Assembly (NCBI GenBank): GCA_029582265.1
Contig: CM055819.1
Span: 39,112,761 to 39,176,760 of the forward strand
DNA length: 64,000 nucleotides
Direction of reading: 5' to 3'
Source: Zoroaster sp. YZ-2022
Taxonomy: Eukaryota; Echinodermata; Asteroidea; Forcipulatida; Zoroasteridae
Part shown: positions 22,310 to 32,100 of the stretch, in pieces
Position numbering within the stretch: the stretch's first letter is position 1
Layout of the letters: each line of letters opens with the position of its first letter
Made by a program: the position numbers and the translations under genes
Notes under the pieces: generated by a model
What the model saw: the letters and a program-made list of their open reading frames with translations, nothing else
Told to the model about the DNA's origin: nothing
Databases searched by the model: none

Positions 22310-23043
22310 ATGGAGGCCGCATTTTACGTGACGCTCCCCAAGCAATAGCTCGATGAATGTTCATCCCAACAACACTTTGGCTCACTTCTTTGTAAATTTG
22401 CCCTCCTCTCACGTTAACGGGAGAATGGGAAGTTGCCATGGCCGAGTTCGTCTATCCACACCGTTGGCTCAATGTATTCCAAGATGACAATTTAATGTTA
22501 TGTACCGGTGGAACACAGGGGTCGGCCACACACGCACACGATCGCAGAGGTTACTATTCCACACCTAAAGAACTTATATCAGCTTTTAACCCCCTATCGA
22601 TCGACGGACAAGTCACCATATCGTACAATAAATACATTCAACAAATTGTGACGAAAACACTAGGAGGGCAAGATTGATTTTCACGGCCGATTAGCGACAT
22701 TATTTGGGTTCAATGTCAACGACAGCGTCACGGGTCTCCAAATAGCCCCTCGCACTGTGGACGTTCATCCATTTCACTCCATGTTCGTGTATACTAATAT
22801 CATCAGTACAACACGGTAGGTGATAAGAGGGCACCTTTATTACGGATCGTGAACGCGGAAGGAAAATATGGAATATCGTTTCAAAATATACGACAACCCT
22901 CATTACATTCCTCTGAAACAAAGGTCATTGACACCATTGAAATAGATATAAGAGACGACACAGGCGAGCCCATTCCATTTATCAACGGTAGGGTCATCGT
23001 GAAACTACACTTCGAACAGCGGCGCTCACCGTGCTTCAACTGA
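22310..23043 (+). pseudogene. Polinton minor capsid (penton-like) protein, broken
   Basis: The position and motifs match the conserved protein taken as the Polinton minor capsid or penton, a single jelly-roll. Segments seen are MEAAFYVTLPK at the start, EWEVAMAEFVYPHRW (22424-22468), FNVNDSVTGLQIAPRTV (near 22710), VGDKRAPLLRIVNAEG (near 22816), and the C-terminal IEIDIRDDTGEPIPF...VIVKLHF, ending at 23041. An early TAG (22346-22348) and at least four frameshifts interrupt it. Pentons sit at the five-fold vertices of such capsids. The identification relies on remembered family features rather than a fold prediction. Confidence 0.65.
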
Positions 23044-23082
23044 TCGCTATGACGAAGCTTAAATACATTCCTATCACTCTAA

Positions 23083-23477
23083 ACACTATGAAGATTACTA
23101 CTACACACAGCAAGTGGGTCAAGGGTTGCATGTGTTTGAGAAGGACCTCACTTACGCAGCGCGGTTTTGGACTTGGTGGTATCTTGGGAGGCCTGTTCAG
23201 GTCGGCCATGCCTCTCTTAAAGGCTGGGTTGAAGACGTTTGGACGGCAGGCTCTTCGCACTGGTGTTGGCATCGCCCAAGATGCACTGGAAGGAAATAAT
23301 ATAAAATCAGCAGCCAAAGCTAGGCTCCGGAGAGCCGAAGTCAACTGACAAAACAAGCCCTCAAAGTATTAACACCCGAGTCACGCGTGGCAGGTCTATA
23401 AAACGAAAAACACAAGGCAGACGGGTCACTTCTATGCCGAGCAAGAGAGCGAAAAGGTCCTTGACATCTTTGATTAG
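23083..23477 (+). pseudogene. Polinton small hydrophobic/basic protein (pVI/pX-like position)
   Basis: Between the minor and major capsid genes is a protein with YYYTQQVGQGLHVFE near the start, then FGLGGILGGLFRSAMPLL and FGRQALRTGVGIAQDALEG, and a strongly basic C-terminal part with RAKR followed by DIFD at the stop (23475). Proteins of this composition sit at this place in animal Polintons and have been compared with adenovirus core or cement proteins; the comparison is tentative. The amphipathic glycine-rich stretch could interact with membranes. Frameshifts occur near 23140, in 23345-23400 and near 23455. Confidence 0.55.
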
Positions 23478-23506
23478 TATTATCTGCACAATTCTGTGGC
23501 ATCAGC

Positions 23507-24826
23507 ATGTCTCTTCTGCACGATCATTCCTGCGAGTGCACCAAGTCCGAACTGGATTTATTTTCACTCCCTCCACCCAGACTATTATCGAGAAGGGTCG
23601 ATGGACTGAATTCCATCCCATTGCTAACATTTCTGATGGAGGGCCTATTGAATTGTTCATACCTGGATCTGGGGAAGACTACGTTGATCTTTCCCAAACA
23701 CAACTCTATATTAAAGCAAAAGTGGTCAAAGCTGACGGTACAGATCTGACAGACGACTCTTCGGTTGGTCCAGTCAATCTGTTTTTGCAGTCTCTCTTCA
23801 GTCAGATCGACGTGACCTTGAACGATCGCCTTATCTCTGCTTCTACCCCCACTTACCCTTACCGAGCCATGATAGAAAGTCTTCTGAGTTATGGTCACGA
23901 TGCCAAGGCTTCCCAACTTTCCTCTTCATTGCTCTACAAAGATACAGCTGGACAAATAGATACCGCTGATCCCTAGCGGCAGACGACGCTGTCAACAAGG
24001 GACTCAATCCCGCTATCAATACATCAAAGGAAGCCGCGTGGTGGATATGATTGGTCCCATACACAGTGACATTTTCTTCAAGACAGACACATGCTAAACA
24101 GGGTGGATCTTAAACTCAAACTTATACGCAGTAGTGATGCTTTCTGACTGATGGCTTCAGGGGTCAACCTACCTATAAGGTGATGATTCAAGCCGCGTCC
24201 GTGTTTGTCAGAAAAGTAAAAGTGAGCTCCGCGGTCATGCTGGGTCATGCCAAAGCATTAGAAAAGGAACTGCAAAGTATCCCATCAAACGTGTCCTTTG
24301 CAAAATGATCTCTGTACCCCAAGGCAACTTGACACTCACTCAGGATCACGCTTTTCTCGGACAACTTCCGACACGCATTGTAATAGGCTGCGTGAGTAAT
24401 GTAGCGTTCAACGGACGCTACTCGAAGAACCTTTAACTTTCAGCATCTGAACGCAAACTTTTTGACGGTGTACCTAGATGGAGATCAGATTCCGTATACT
24501 CCACTCAAACCGAACTTTTCCGATGCGTCAATAATTACGTCAGAGCATACAACATCCTCTTCTCGGGAACAGATAACATGTACCAGAATGAAGGCAACGA
24601 CATCAGTCGTGAGGATTTCTCAAGGGCTATGCACTGTACGCTTTTGATCTCACCCTGACCTGTCTTCTGGCGGACACTTTAACCTCGTCAAACACGAAAC
24701 CTATGGTTGGAAATGCACTTTGCCTCTCCGCTACAGGAAACTGCCAACGTGATCATCTACGCGGAATTTAACAACATTTTGGAAATAGATCAGGCTCGAA
24801 ACATCATATTCGACTACAGCAGTTGA
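23507..24826 (+). pseudogene. Polinton major capsid protein (double jelly-roll), multiply frameshifted
   Basis: The start is at ATG 23507 with SLLHDHSCECTKSELDLFS, a characteristic beginning. The frame shifts near 23570, then runs to 23973 with GGPIELFIPGSGEDYVDLS, DVTLNDRLISAST and YPYRAMIESLLSYG. Later fragments in different frames include GQLPTRIVI (near 24360), VYLDGDQIPYTP (24466-24501) and the C-terminal EIDQARNIIFDYSS, ending at 24824-24826. Double-jelly-roll proteins of this kind build the icosahedral shell in Polintons and related viruses. The length (about 440 residues) is normal if the frames are ignored, so material is not missing; the damage is small indels. The next gene begins 17 bases later. 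Confidence 0.8.
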
Positions 24827-24842
24827 AGGGCACGCACAGACC

Positions 24843-25352
24843 ATGGACAGCTCGAAATTAGCACTATTTTAAATAGAGACCGTTACACAAAACATTTTTC
24901 AGAGGTGTTCGCCCGCGATAAACTTCCCAAAGCAAGTTATCTCTCGTCCGAGTGCCTTTGTGCTGAACACAGACCCTATTACGAAACCAGGACAACATTG
25001 GGTAGGAATATACTTCACGAGAGATGGTGTTGGAGAGTATTTTGATTCCTACGGATTACCACCACCAGTTACCCGAGTTCAAAAGTTTCTGAAGAACAAC
25101 GCGGAAAAAACTCAATATAATCATCAACGCCTGGGACCCTTGTCTGCTGTCTGCGGTCAATATTCCATCTATTTCTTGCTACATCGATGTCGAGGGAATC
25201 ACCATGAGCAAGATTGTGGGACTTTTTCCACTTCCGATATCAACAAGAACGACGTCAACGTGAACGATTTTATCAGAATACACTTTCCCGTATTAAAACG
25301 AATGTATTCGATGATCAATTATTTTTTCAACAAGTTTCAAGGGCCTTGTTAG
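24843..25352 (+). pseudogene. Adenovirus-type cysteine protease of the Polinton
   Basis: This is a maturation protease of the Ulp1/adenain family, about 168 residues, which would process capsid precursors. The catalytic His is in PGQHWVGIYFT, the acidic residue in EYFDSYG, and the catalytic Cys in AVCGQYSIYFLLHR, in this order and spacing in the frame from 24960 to 25352. The N-terminal portion (RYTKHFSEVFARDKLPK) is in another frame after ATG 24843, with shifts near 24855 and 24916. All key residues are retained. The C-terminus KRMYSMINYFFNKFQG is as in relatives. It closes the structural gene block. After it, 25360-25490 is AT-rich and empty. Confidence 0.85.
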
Positions 25353-25489
25353 AATAACCTATACCTTAACGGACTGATGAATTAATTATTTAAACCAATG
25401 TTGTATTTCATGGGGTTTCAATTCAAGCCAGACGTATCTCAACAACTTGCCGAAATCATCAATATGCTGCGCTTGCGCACTTCTCCCTC

Positions 25490-25550
25490 CACCACACAAA
25501 CTGCACACCCCACCTTATTTTGTGTGCAGTTTGTGTGGAAAAAAGTGCGC
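25490..25550. repeat. Hairpin of CACACAAACTGCACAC words
   Basis: CCACACAAACTGCACAC is followed after a few bases by GTGTGCAGTTTGTGTGG, forming a perfect short hairpin. The same words form the terminal arrays at 16.4-17.0 and 26.7-27.4 kb. Confidence 0.7.
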
Positions 25551-25619
25551 AGTTAATGTCTGTATCATCAATAAACTACGCTTGCGTGAGTTCAAGCAAA
25601 TTTCCCAGTGTTCGGTCTA

Positions 25620-26003
25620 GCCAAAATGTTCTAAAGGCCTCATTTGTTAGAATTTAAAATAACAATAATAATAATTAATGTTTTCAGTTTATCAAATGTT
25701 TTCCAATTTAAAACCAATATAAAAACCATCTGTAAATATATTGATGTCAAAGATTGCTGTTGGTGTTAAAATTAAGTTTAACAAATGCCAAAAAATGTTC
25801 TAAAGGCCTCAATTTGTTAGAATTTAAAATAACAATAATAATAATTAATGTTTTTCAGTTTATCAAATGTTTTCCAATTTAAAACCAATATAAAAACCAT
25901 CTGTAAATATATTGATGTCAAAGATTGCTGTTGGTGTTAAAATTAAATTTAACAAATGCCAAAATGTTCTAAAGGCTCCGAATTTGTTAGAATTTAAAAT
26001 AAC

Positions 26004-26038
<35 letters not shown>

Positions 26039-26192
26039 ATGTTTTCAGTTTATCAAATGTTTTCCAATTTAAAACCAATATAAAAACCATCTGTTAATAT
26101 ATTGATGTCAAAGATTGCTGTTGGTGTTAAAATTAAATTTAACAAATGCCAACATGTTCTAAAAGGCCCAATTTGTTAGAATTTAAAATAAC

Positions 26193-26224
<32 letters not shown>

Positions 26225-26382
26225 ATGTTTTCAGTTTATCAAATGTTTTCCAATTTAAAACCAATATAAAAACCATCTGTTAATATATTGATGTCAAAGA
26301 TTGCTGTTGGTGTTAAAATTAAATTTAACAAATGCCAACATGTTCTAAAGGCCCCGAATTTGTTAGAATTTAAAATAACAAT

Positions 26383-26429
<47 letters not shown>

Positions 26430-26545
26430 ATGTTTTCAGTTTATCAAATGTTTTCCAATTTAAAACCAATATAAAAACCATCTGTAAATATATTGATGTC
26501 AAAGATTGCTGTTTGTGTTAAAATTAAATTTAACAAATCATACTT
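25620..26545. repeat. Five tandem ~170-190-bp units, right inner arm
   Basis: Units begin with GTTCTAAAGGCC at about 25627, 25797, 25966, 26155 and 26341. Each contains AACAATAATAATAAT of variable length, then TTTCAGTTTATCAAATGTTTTCC and GATTGCTGTTGGTGTTAAA. The last unit continues into TTCATGTACAGTCGTTC...CCTTAAGGAATATAAAATAATAAA (to about 26640). The whole block is the reverse complement of 18890-19168, where the unit is single. Confidence 0.85.
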
Positions 26546-26654
26546 GAATAGCTTCATGTACAGTCGTTCTTTTGTCTGTCTTCGTACGTTGTTGTCCCTC
26601 CCCTTTCTACTTCCCTTAAGGAATATAAAATAATAAAACATAAACAAATTAAAA

Positions 26655-27200
26655 AAACATTACAAAATGGTTGCTCCATAAACAATGCGCAAACATTCAA
26701 CCAATTAACGAATGCTGCGCTTGCGCACTACTTCCTCCACCACACAAACTGCACACCTCCACCCGAAATCATCAATATGCATGCTGCGCTTGCGCACAAC
26801 GTATTTTGTGTGCAGTTTGTGTGGAGGGAGTAGTGTGCAGTATTTTGTGTGGAGGGAGTAAGTATTTTGTATGCAGTTTAATGGAGGAGTAGTGTGCAGT
26901 ATTTTGTGTGGAGGGAGTAAGTATTTTGTGTGCAGTTTGTGTGGAGGGAGTAAGTATTTTGTGTGCAGTTTGTGTGGAGGGAGTAAGTATTTTATTGTGG
27001 TTGAAAATTTTGTGTGCAGTATTTTGTGTGGAGTTGGCCGAAATGACGTCATAAAAAAAGTTTAAACAATAAAAATACTGTAAGTATTTTGTGTGCAGTT
27101 TGTGTGGAGGGAGTAGTGCGCAGTTGTGTGCAGTATTTTGTGTACAGTTGTGTGGAGGTGTGCAGTTTGTGTGGTGGAGGGAGTAGTGCGCAAGCGCAGC
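26655..27200. repeat. Right inverted counterpart of the left terminal arrays
   Basis: It starts GGTTGCTCCATAAACAATGCG, the complement of the left end at 17010-17050. It continues as GTATTTTGTGTGCAGTTTGTGTGGAGGGAG arrays, the complement of the 16.4-17.0 kb arrays, with one ATGACGTCAT at 27043. Interspersed units read GCGCAAGCGCAGCATGC. Confidence 0.75.
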
Positions 27201-27565
27201 ATGCATATTGATGATGATTTCGGGTAAGTTGAGATGAATTTAAAGGTGGAGGTGTGCAGTTTGTGTGGTGGAGGGAGTAGTGCGCAAGCGCAGCATGCTG
27301 GAGGTGTGTAGTTTGTGTGGTGGAGGGAGTAGTGCGCAAGCGCAGCATGCATATTGATGATTTCGGGCAAGTTGAGACATAATGACACAAAAATATAAAC
27401 ACAAAATAACACATTCAACTCTTTTATTATTTTTGTATTCACTTTTTTTTTAATTCACGTAACAATGAATGGATTACCGATACAAATCACTATATAAAGA
27501 AAGCTCAAAAATTATAACTCAAAGTATTAATAATTACCAAGAAAAATGCACATTAAACAAGAATC
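27195..27565 (+). repeat. Duplicated segment, copy 1
   Basis: The sequence from GCATGCATATTGATGATGATTTCGGG to AAAAATGCACATTAAACAAGAATCC is nearly identical to 28021-28387, about 826 bases away in the same orientation. It spans the GCGCAAGCGCAGCATGC words and an AT-rich unique-looking tail. Confidence 0.85.
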
Positions 27566-27599
27566 CCATCCCTCCTCAATCCCTCCTCCTCCTCCACCA

Positions 27600-28020
27600 C
27601 AAAGAGGACTGATTTGCGGCAGACATGATTGAAATTTTGTTATGACGTCAATGCTCCTCCTCAAAATACTGGTTGAGACACGTCTGGGCGCGCGCGTGAG
27701 ACACGACTGGGCGCGCGCGCGTGAGATTTACGTCTGGGCGCGCGCGCGTGAGACACGTCTGGGCGCGCGCGCGTGAGACCCGGCTGGGCGCGCGCGTGGA
27801 GGTGTGCTCCTCCTCAATGTTGGTCGTAATGCGGAACACTCTCACTGCACTGCTCCTCCTCATTGCTCCTCCTCCTCAAAATACTGGTTGAGACACGTCT
27901 GGGCGCGCGCGTGGAGGTGTGCTCCTCCGAGGGAGTAGTGCGCAAGCGCAGCATGCATATTGATTATTTCGGGCGGAGGTGTGTAGTTTGTGTGGTGGAG
28001 GGAGTAGTGCGCAAGCGCAG
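27600..28020. repeat. CG-rich GAGACACGTCTGGGCGCG block
   Basis: Tandem GTGAGACACGTCTGGGCGCGCGC units are followed by GTTGGTCGTAATGCGGAACACTC, in the same orientation as the left terminal region (16618-16740). An inverted, much altered version is at 32640-32800. Reading frames here are repeat artefacts. Confidence 0.75.
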
Positions 28021-28387
28021 CATGCATATTGATGATGATTTCGGGTAAGTTGAGATGAATTTAAAGGTGGAGGTGTGCAGTTTGTGTGGTGGAGGGAGTA
28101 GTGCGCAAGCGCAGCATGCTGGAGGTGTGTAGTTTGTGTGGTGGAGGGAGTAGTGCGCAAGCGCAGCATGCATATTGATGATTTCGGGCAAGTTGAGACA
28201 TAATGACACAAAAATATAAACACAAAAGAACACATTCAACTCTTTTATTATTTTGTATTCACTTTTTAAATTCACGTAACAATGAATGGATTACCGATAC
28301 AAATCACTATATAAAGAAAACTCAAAAATTATTATAACTCTATAGTATTAATAATTACCAAGAAAAATGCACATTAAACAAGAATCC
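28021..28387 (+). repeat. Duplicated segment, copy 2
   Basis: Partner of 27195-27565. Its AT-rich end is also mirrored in inverted, altered form at about 32190-32400, so it marks the outer part of the palindrome centred on the minisatellite. Confidence 0.85.
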
Positions 28388-28446
28388 TATATAAAAACAA
28401 TGTAAATCAAATATCTATTGGACTTAGCTTGTCAATTTTGTACACG

Positions 28447-28871
28447 TTATATGGTGATTTTGGGGAGAGAAATGATGAGGATGTATAGGACTAGGGTAAT
28501 CAATAGATAGTCAAGTGAATTAAAGAAAGTCAACTCACACTGAATTTTACAGGGATTAGAGTCTACATTCCTTGCAATAAATGTAACACGATAGATTTGC
28601 ACACATCTCACTCGTTCATACCGAGCACATGGGACGAAGTGTTTTGGATTATATTTCCGCTTCAATGAACTGCTCAGGAACTTGGAATTTCGTTGCGTGT
28701 ACTGTCAACGAAACCGTAAATGAAGTCGGATATTAGGGCTCATAATACAGTTGTCTAACACATGAAACAACGGCCCGCTTTAGAATGTCAAGGCCTGTAG
28801 TTCTGTACTGTCTATTTAAAGATGAATGAAAGTCACCCAGGAAGTTTTGAACCCATGCAGAGGCACTCATT
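28447..28871 (-). pseudogene. Possible second gene of the palindromic module
   Basis: Minus-strand reading from 28871 gives MSASAWVQNFLGDFHSSLNR and IKRAVVSCV-like sequence until a stop near 28737. Another frame (to 28447) gives LKRKYNPKHFVPCARYERVR and a hydrophobic end. A mirrored, altered copy lies at about 31690-32060. I recognise no family. Presence in both arms and placement just downstream of the zinc-finger gene suggest a real but decayed gene; this is inference. Confidence 0.3.
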
Positions 28872-29056
28872 TTCTTCGAAATTAAGTTGTCACTGCCCTT
28901 GATGTAACGTAATAGTGTAAAATAACCATAAAGGATTACTGTAAGACTAACAGAGGTGGTTATTTTATAGATTTTTATATTCCTACCAAAACACTATTAT
29001 AGATGTTTTTAATTTTTTATTACAGTAGTCTTTCTGAAACATCTGGTCTTTCATTA

Positions 29057-29750
29057 TCACTCTTCCTCGTTCTCTTCATCCTCGTTCTCTTCATCCTCGT
29101 TCTCTTCATCCTCATTTAGTTGAAGTAGTAGTCCGTCAAATTTGGTATGGTGTTTAGGCATTACTCTGTTCAGGCTTTGTTTACTTCCATGCCTTTATTT
29201 ACTTTTTCTTCGAGATCTTCACCAATATCCTGATAGGTCCATTATCTTTCAGATGTAGGTAACTTGACAAAAATCCTTGTATTTGTTGAAAAAGATTCGC
29301 TTGACTGCCCAAAGGGTTTTCCTATTGGCTTTTCCTTGGCTTGATCTTCACTCCATACCCCCGTTGACGTACTTTTTATATTTTTCACACCACATCTCTT
29401 CAGTAGCCACTTTAGCCTCTTCCAACCAGTCTCGAAAAGTGGCATTGTCTTCCAGTTCAGAACTAGACTCATCCTCTTCCGATGATTCGTCATGTTCCAC
29501 CTCCGTATCGGATTCTGAATCATCTTCCTCGAAATTTTCGTCTTCATCCTACGTAGATTCAGTTTCACAAGTTTCTATTTCCGAATCTTCAAATCTACGC
29601 TTTTTAACATCGGGTTCAGAATTATCGATGTCCAGAATTGTCAGATTGGACAGCTTTAATTTCAGAATCATCGTCAACTTCATCTATTTTAGATTTCTCT
29701 TCATTATGTACATGTTCTGCATGCGGTTTGACAGCAGAAATAACATTCAT
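29057..29750 (-). pseudogene. Zinc-finger-family Polinton protein with acidic tail, finger missing (left arm)
   Basis: Reading leftwards from ATG 29750 there is a short N-terminus (MNVISAV), then AEHVHNEEKSKIDEVDDDSE, an acidic middle, and a conserved helical core: NATFRDWLEEAKVATEEMW and EDQAKEKANRKTLWAV-type segments in different frames. The tail is of DEENE repeats (54-base array at 29058-29111) just before the stop at 29057. A TATA-like box (29801-29807) lies about 50 bases upstream. Compared with the mirror copy at 30805, about 50 bases encoding a C2H2 finger are absent after codon ~8. Several frameshifts are present. Similar proteins occur in cnidarian and other animal Polintons; their role is unknown. 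Confidence 0.5.
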
Positions 29751-29800
29751 GTTGAATCTCTGATGCTTAATCTCCGATTGACAAGAAACGGAAGAAATGT

Positions 29801-29807
29801 TTATATA
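29801..29807 (-). promoter_or_regulatory. TATA box, leftward gene
   Basis: Minus-strand TATATAA followed by CATTTCTTCCGTTTCTTGTCAATC, 51 bases before ATG 29750. The mirror copy at 30752 keeps the TATA and the following words, which supports a conserved promoter. Confidence 0.5.
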
Positions 29808-29839
29808 TGGGGCCTATAACTACTCATTTCGCTGGTCAT

Positions 29840-30745
29840 TTGCAAGCAAAATGAGCAAATGAGCAACGAAATGAGCAAATGAGCAAATAAGCAAATGAGC
29901 AGCGAAATGAGCAGAATGAGCAGCGAAATGAGCAAATGAGCAAATGAGCAGCGAAATGAGCAAATGAGCAGCGAAATGAGCAAATGAGCAGCGGAAATGA
30001 GCAAATGGTGGCAGAATGAGCAAATGAGTAAATGAGCAGCAGAAATGAGCAAATGAGCAGCAAAATGAGCAAATGAGCAGCGAAATGAGCAAATGAGCGG
30101 CGAAATGAGCAGCAAAATGAGCAAATGAGCAGCGATATGAGCAAATGAGCAGCAAAATGAGCAAATGAGTGAATGAGCAGCGAAATGAGCAAATGAGCAG
30201 CAAAATGAGCAGAAAAATGAGCAAATGAGCAGCAAAATGAGCTAATGAGCAGCGAAATGAGCAAATGAGCGGCGGCGAAATGAGTGGCGAAATGAGCAAA
30301 TGAGCAGCGAAATGAGCAAATGAGCAGCAAAATGAGCAAATGAGCAGCAAAATTAGCAAATGAGCAGCGAAATGAGCAAATGAGCAGCAAAATGAACAAA
30401 TGAGCAGCGAAATGAGCAAATGAGCCGCAAAATGAGCAACAAAATGAGCAAATGACCAGCGAAATGAGCAAATGAGCAGCAAAATGAGCAAATGAGTGGA
30501 AATGAGCAGCAGAAAGCAGCAAATGAGCAGCGAAATGAGCAGCCGAAATGAGCAAATGAGCGGCAAAATGAGCTAATGAGCAGCGAAATGAGCAAATGGG
30601 CAGCGAAATGGTGGCGAAATGAGCAAATGAGCAGCAAATGAGCAGCAGCGCGAAATGAGCAAATGAGCAGCAAAATGAGCAAATGAGCAGCAAAATGAGC
30701 AAATGAGCAGCAAAATGAGCAAATGAGCGGCGAAATGGTGGTTAT
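29840..30745. repeat. Minisatellite of AAATGAGCAGCG units
   Basis: About 900 bases of a ~20-base unit (AAATGAGCAGCGAAATGAGC and variants). It sits exactly between two divergent TATA boxes and two mirror-image genes. Long open frames on the minus strand (rich in CSF/AHF repeats) are by-products of a stop-free repeat, not genes. Confidence 0.95.
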
Positions 30746-30751
30746 GAGGCC

Positions 30752-30758
30752 TATATAA
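30752..30758 (+). promoter_or_regulatory. TATA box, rightward gene
   Basis: CTATATAAAC followed by TATTTCTTCCGTTCTTGTCAATC, 47 bases before ATG 30805; mirror image of the 29801 box. Confidence 0.5.
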
Positions 30759-30804
30759 ACTATTTCTTCCGTTCTTGTCAATCGAATAGCATCAGAAATC
30801 CCAA

Positions 30805-31490
30805 CATGAATGTATTTTCTGCTAAACCCTCATGCTTGTCACCAGTGCGGCAAAAGCTTTGGACGGAGATGTAACCTGCGAGGCATGCAGAACATGTGCG
30901 CAATGAAGAGAAACAAAATGGATGAAGTTGACGATGATTCTGAAATTAAAGCTATCAATCTGACAATTCTGACGATCGAATTCTGAACAAGTAAGGCGTG
31001 GTTCAGATTCGAAATAAAGCATGACTGAATCTACGCGGGACGAAGACGAAGTCGAGGAGATGATCCCGTGCGGACGGGTGAATATGACAGATCGTCGGAA
31101 GCAGATGATCTGGTTCTGAACTGGAAGACAATGCCACACTTTCCGGACTGTGTGGAGAAGGCTAAAAGTGACTACTGAAATGGTGTGTAAATGGGCGTGC
31201 GTCGGCGAGGCATGAAGATCGGCCAAGCAGGAAAAACCAATAGAACCGCGGTTTGGACAGATCAACGAATCTTTCAGCGCAAATACTGAGGGCCGCATTT
31301 TGTCAAGGTTACCCATCTGAAGACATTGGGACTCATCGAGATGACCGGGATCTCAGAAAAAGTGAAATAAGGCGTGGGCTGTGAGCTCGCTGCAGACAGT
31401 GATGCTAAACTCATGCCAGGGCTGACGGACTACTACTTCGGCTAGGCATGAGGATGAGCACGAGATGAGGCTGAGAGGAAGTGACCAATG
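30805..31490 (+). pseudogene. Zinc-finger-family Polinton protein, right arm copy (retains finger, heavily mutated)
   Basis: ATG 30805 begins MNVFSAKPS. In a shifted frame CHQCGKSFGRRCNL (from 30837) is the first half of a C2H2 zinc finger, with the histidines following after a one-base loss. The rest parallels the left copy: GATGAAGTTGACGATGATTCTG, GTTCTGAACTGGAAGACAATGCCAC and AATCTTTCAGC words are shared. Substitutions and indels are so dense that no long frame survives. The changes are rich in G and C compared with the left copy. The acidic repeat end is mostly lost. See the finding on asymmetry of the arms. Confidence 0.45.
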
Positions 31491-31679
31491 AGAGAGACCG
31501 GATGTTTCAGAGACTATGATCTGTCGCGGCACAAATAGGCAAATTAAAAGATCTATAATGGTGTTTTTTGAGCAGGAATAAAATCTGTCAAATAACCACC
31601 TCTGTTGATCTTGACGGCTTAATCGCCCATGAACTGTGAGACGTTTACTGTGCGTTACCCGCATCGCGAGAACGTGGAC

Positions 31680-32100
31680 GGCATTTCGAAGAAGAAATGG
31701 TGCTCTGCATGTGGTTCAAACTGCTGCGGCAATGACTTATGTTTAAATAGACGGTAACAGTGAACTACAAACCTGGCGCATGAACTGACGCGGTCTGTAT
31801 TTCATGGCCGGTCATTTCATGGGATTGGACTGACTGTGATATGAGCAATATCCGACTTCATTTACAATTTTCGTTGACGGTACACGCAACAATTGGACTA
31901 ACAGGTTAACTGAGCAGTTCGAGCGGAAGCTAATCAGGAACACATCGATCGCTGTTTCGGCTGTGAACAGTGGTGAAACAGGCTCTGTCAGTGCGACGTG
32001 CATTATATTGCGAGTGTGAACAATCTGAAGTCAGTGTGAGTTTACTTTCTTTAGATATGTTGCATGTTCCCTTATGCCAATTCGCTTGACATCTGTATTG
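31680..32100 (+). pseudogene. Mirror copy of the 28447-28871 region
   Basis: Words such as CATTTCGAAGAAGAAATG, TCTGCATGTGGTTCAAAC, TTAAATAGACGGTA and AATATCCGACTTCATTTAC match the complement of the left arm in order. No usable reading frame is seen. Confidence 0.45.

Noticed and set aside
23434..23506. 23434 as the start of the capsid gene
   Set aside because: That frame belongs to the end of the preceding small basic protein; the capsid's characteristic N-terminus starts at 23507 in another frame.
28447..29750. Polymerase B hidden in the right-hand module
   Set aside because: No YxDTDS-type or exonuclease motifs seen in any frame; the mirrored genes are small zinc-finger/acidic-type proteins.
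29801..30781. Long minus-strand open frames of 140-290 codons rich in CSF/AHF/LLI repeats
   Set aside because: They lie wholly inside a ~20-base minisatellite with no stop codons; overlapping frames are all open and no signal or family match is seen.
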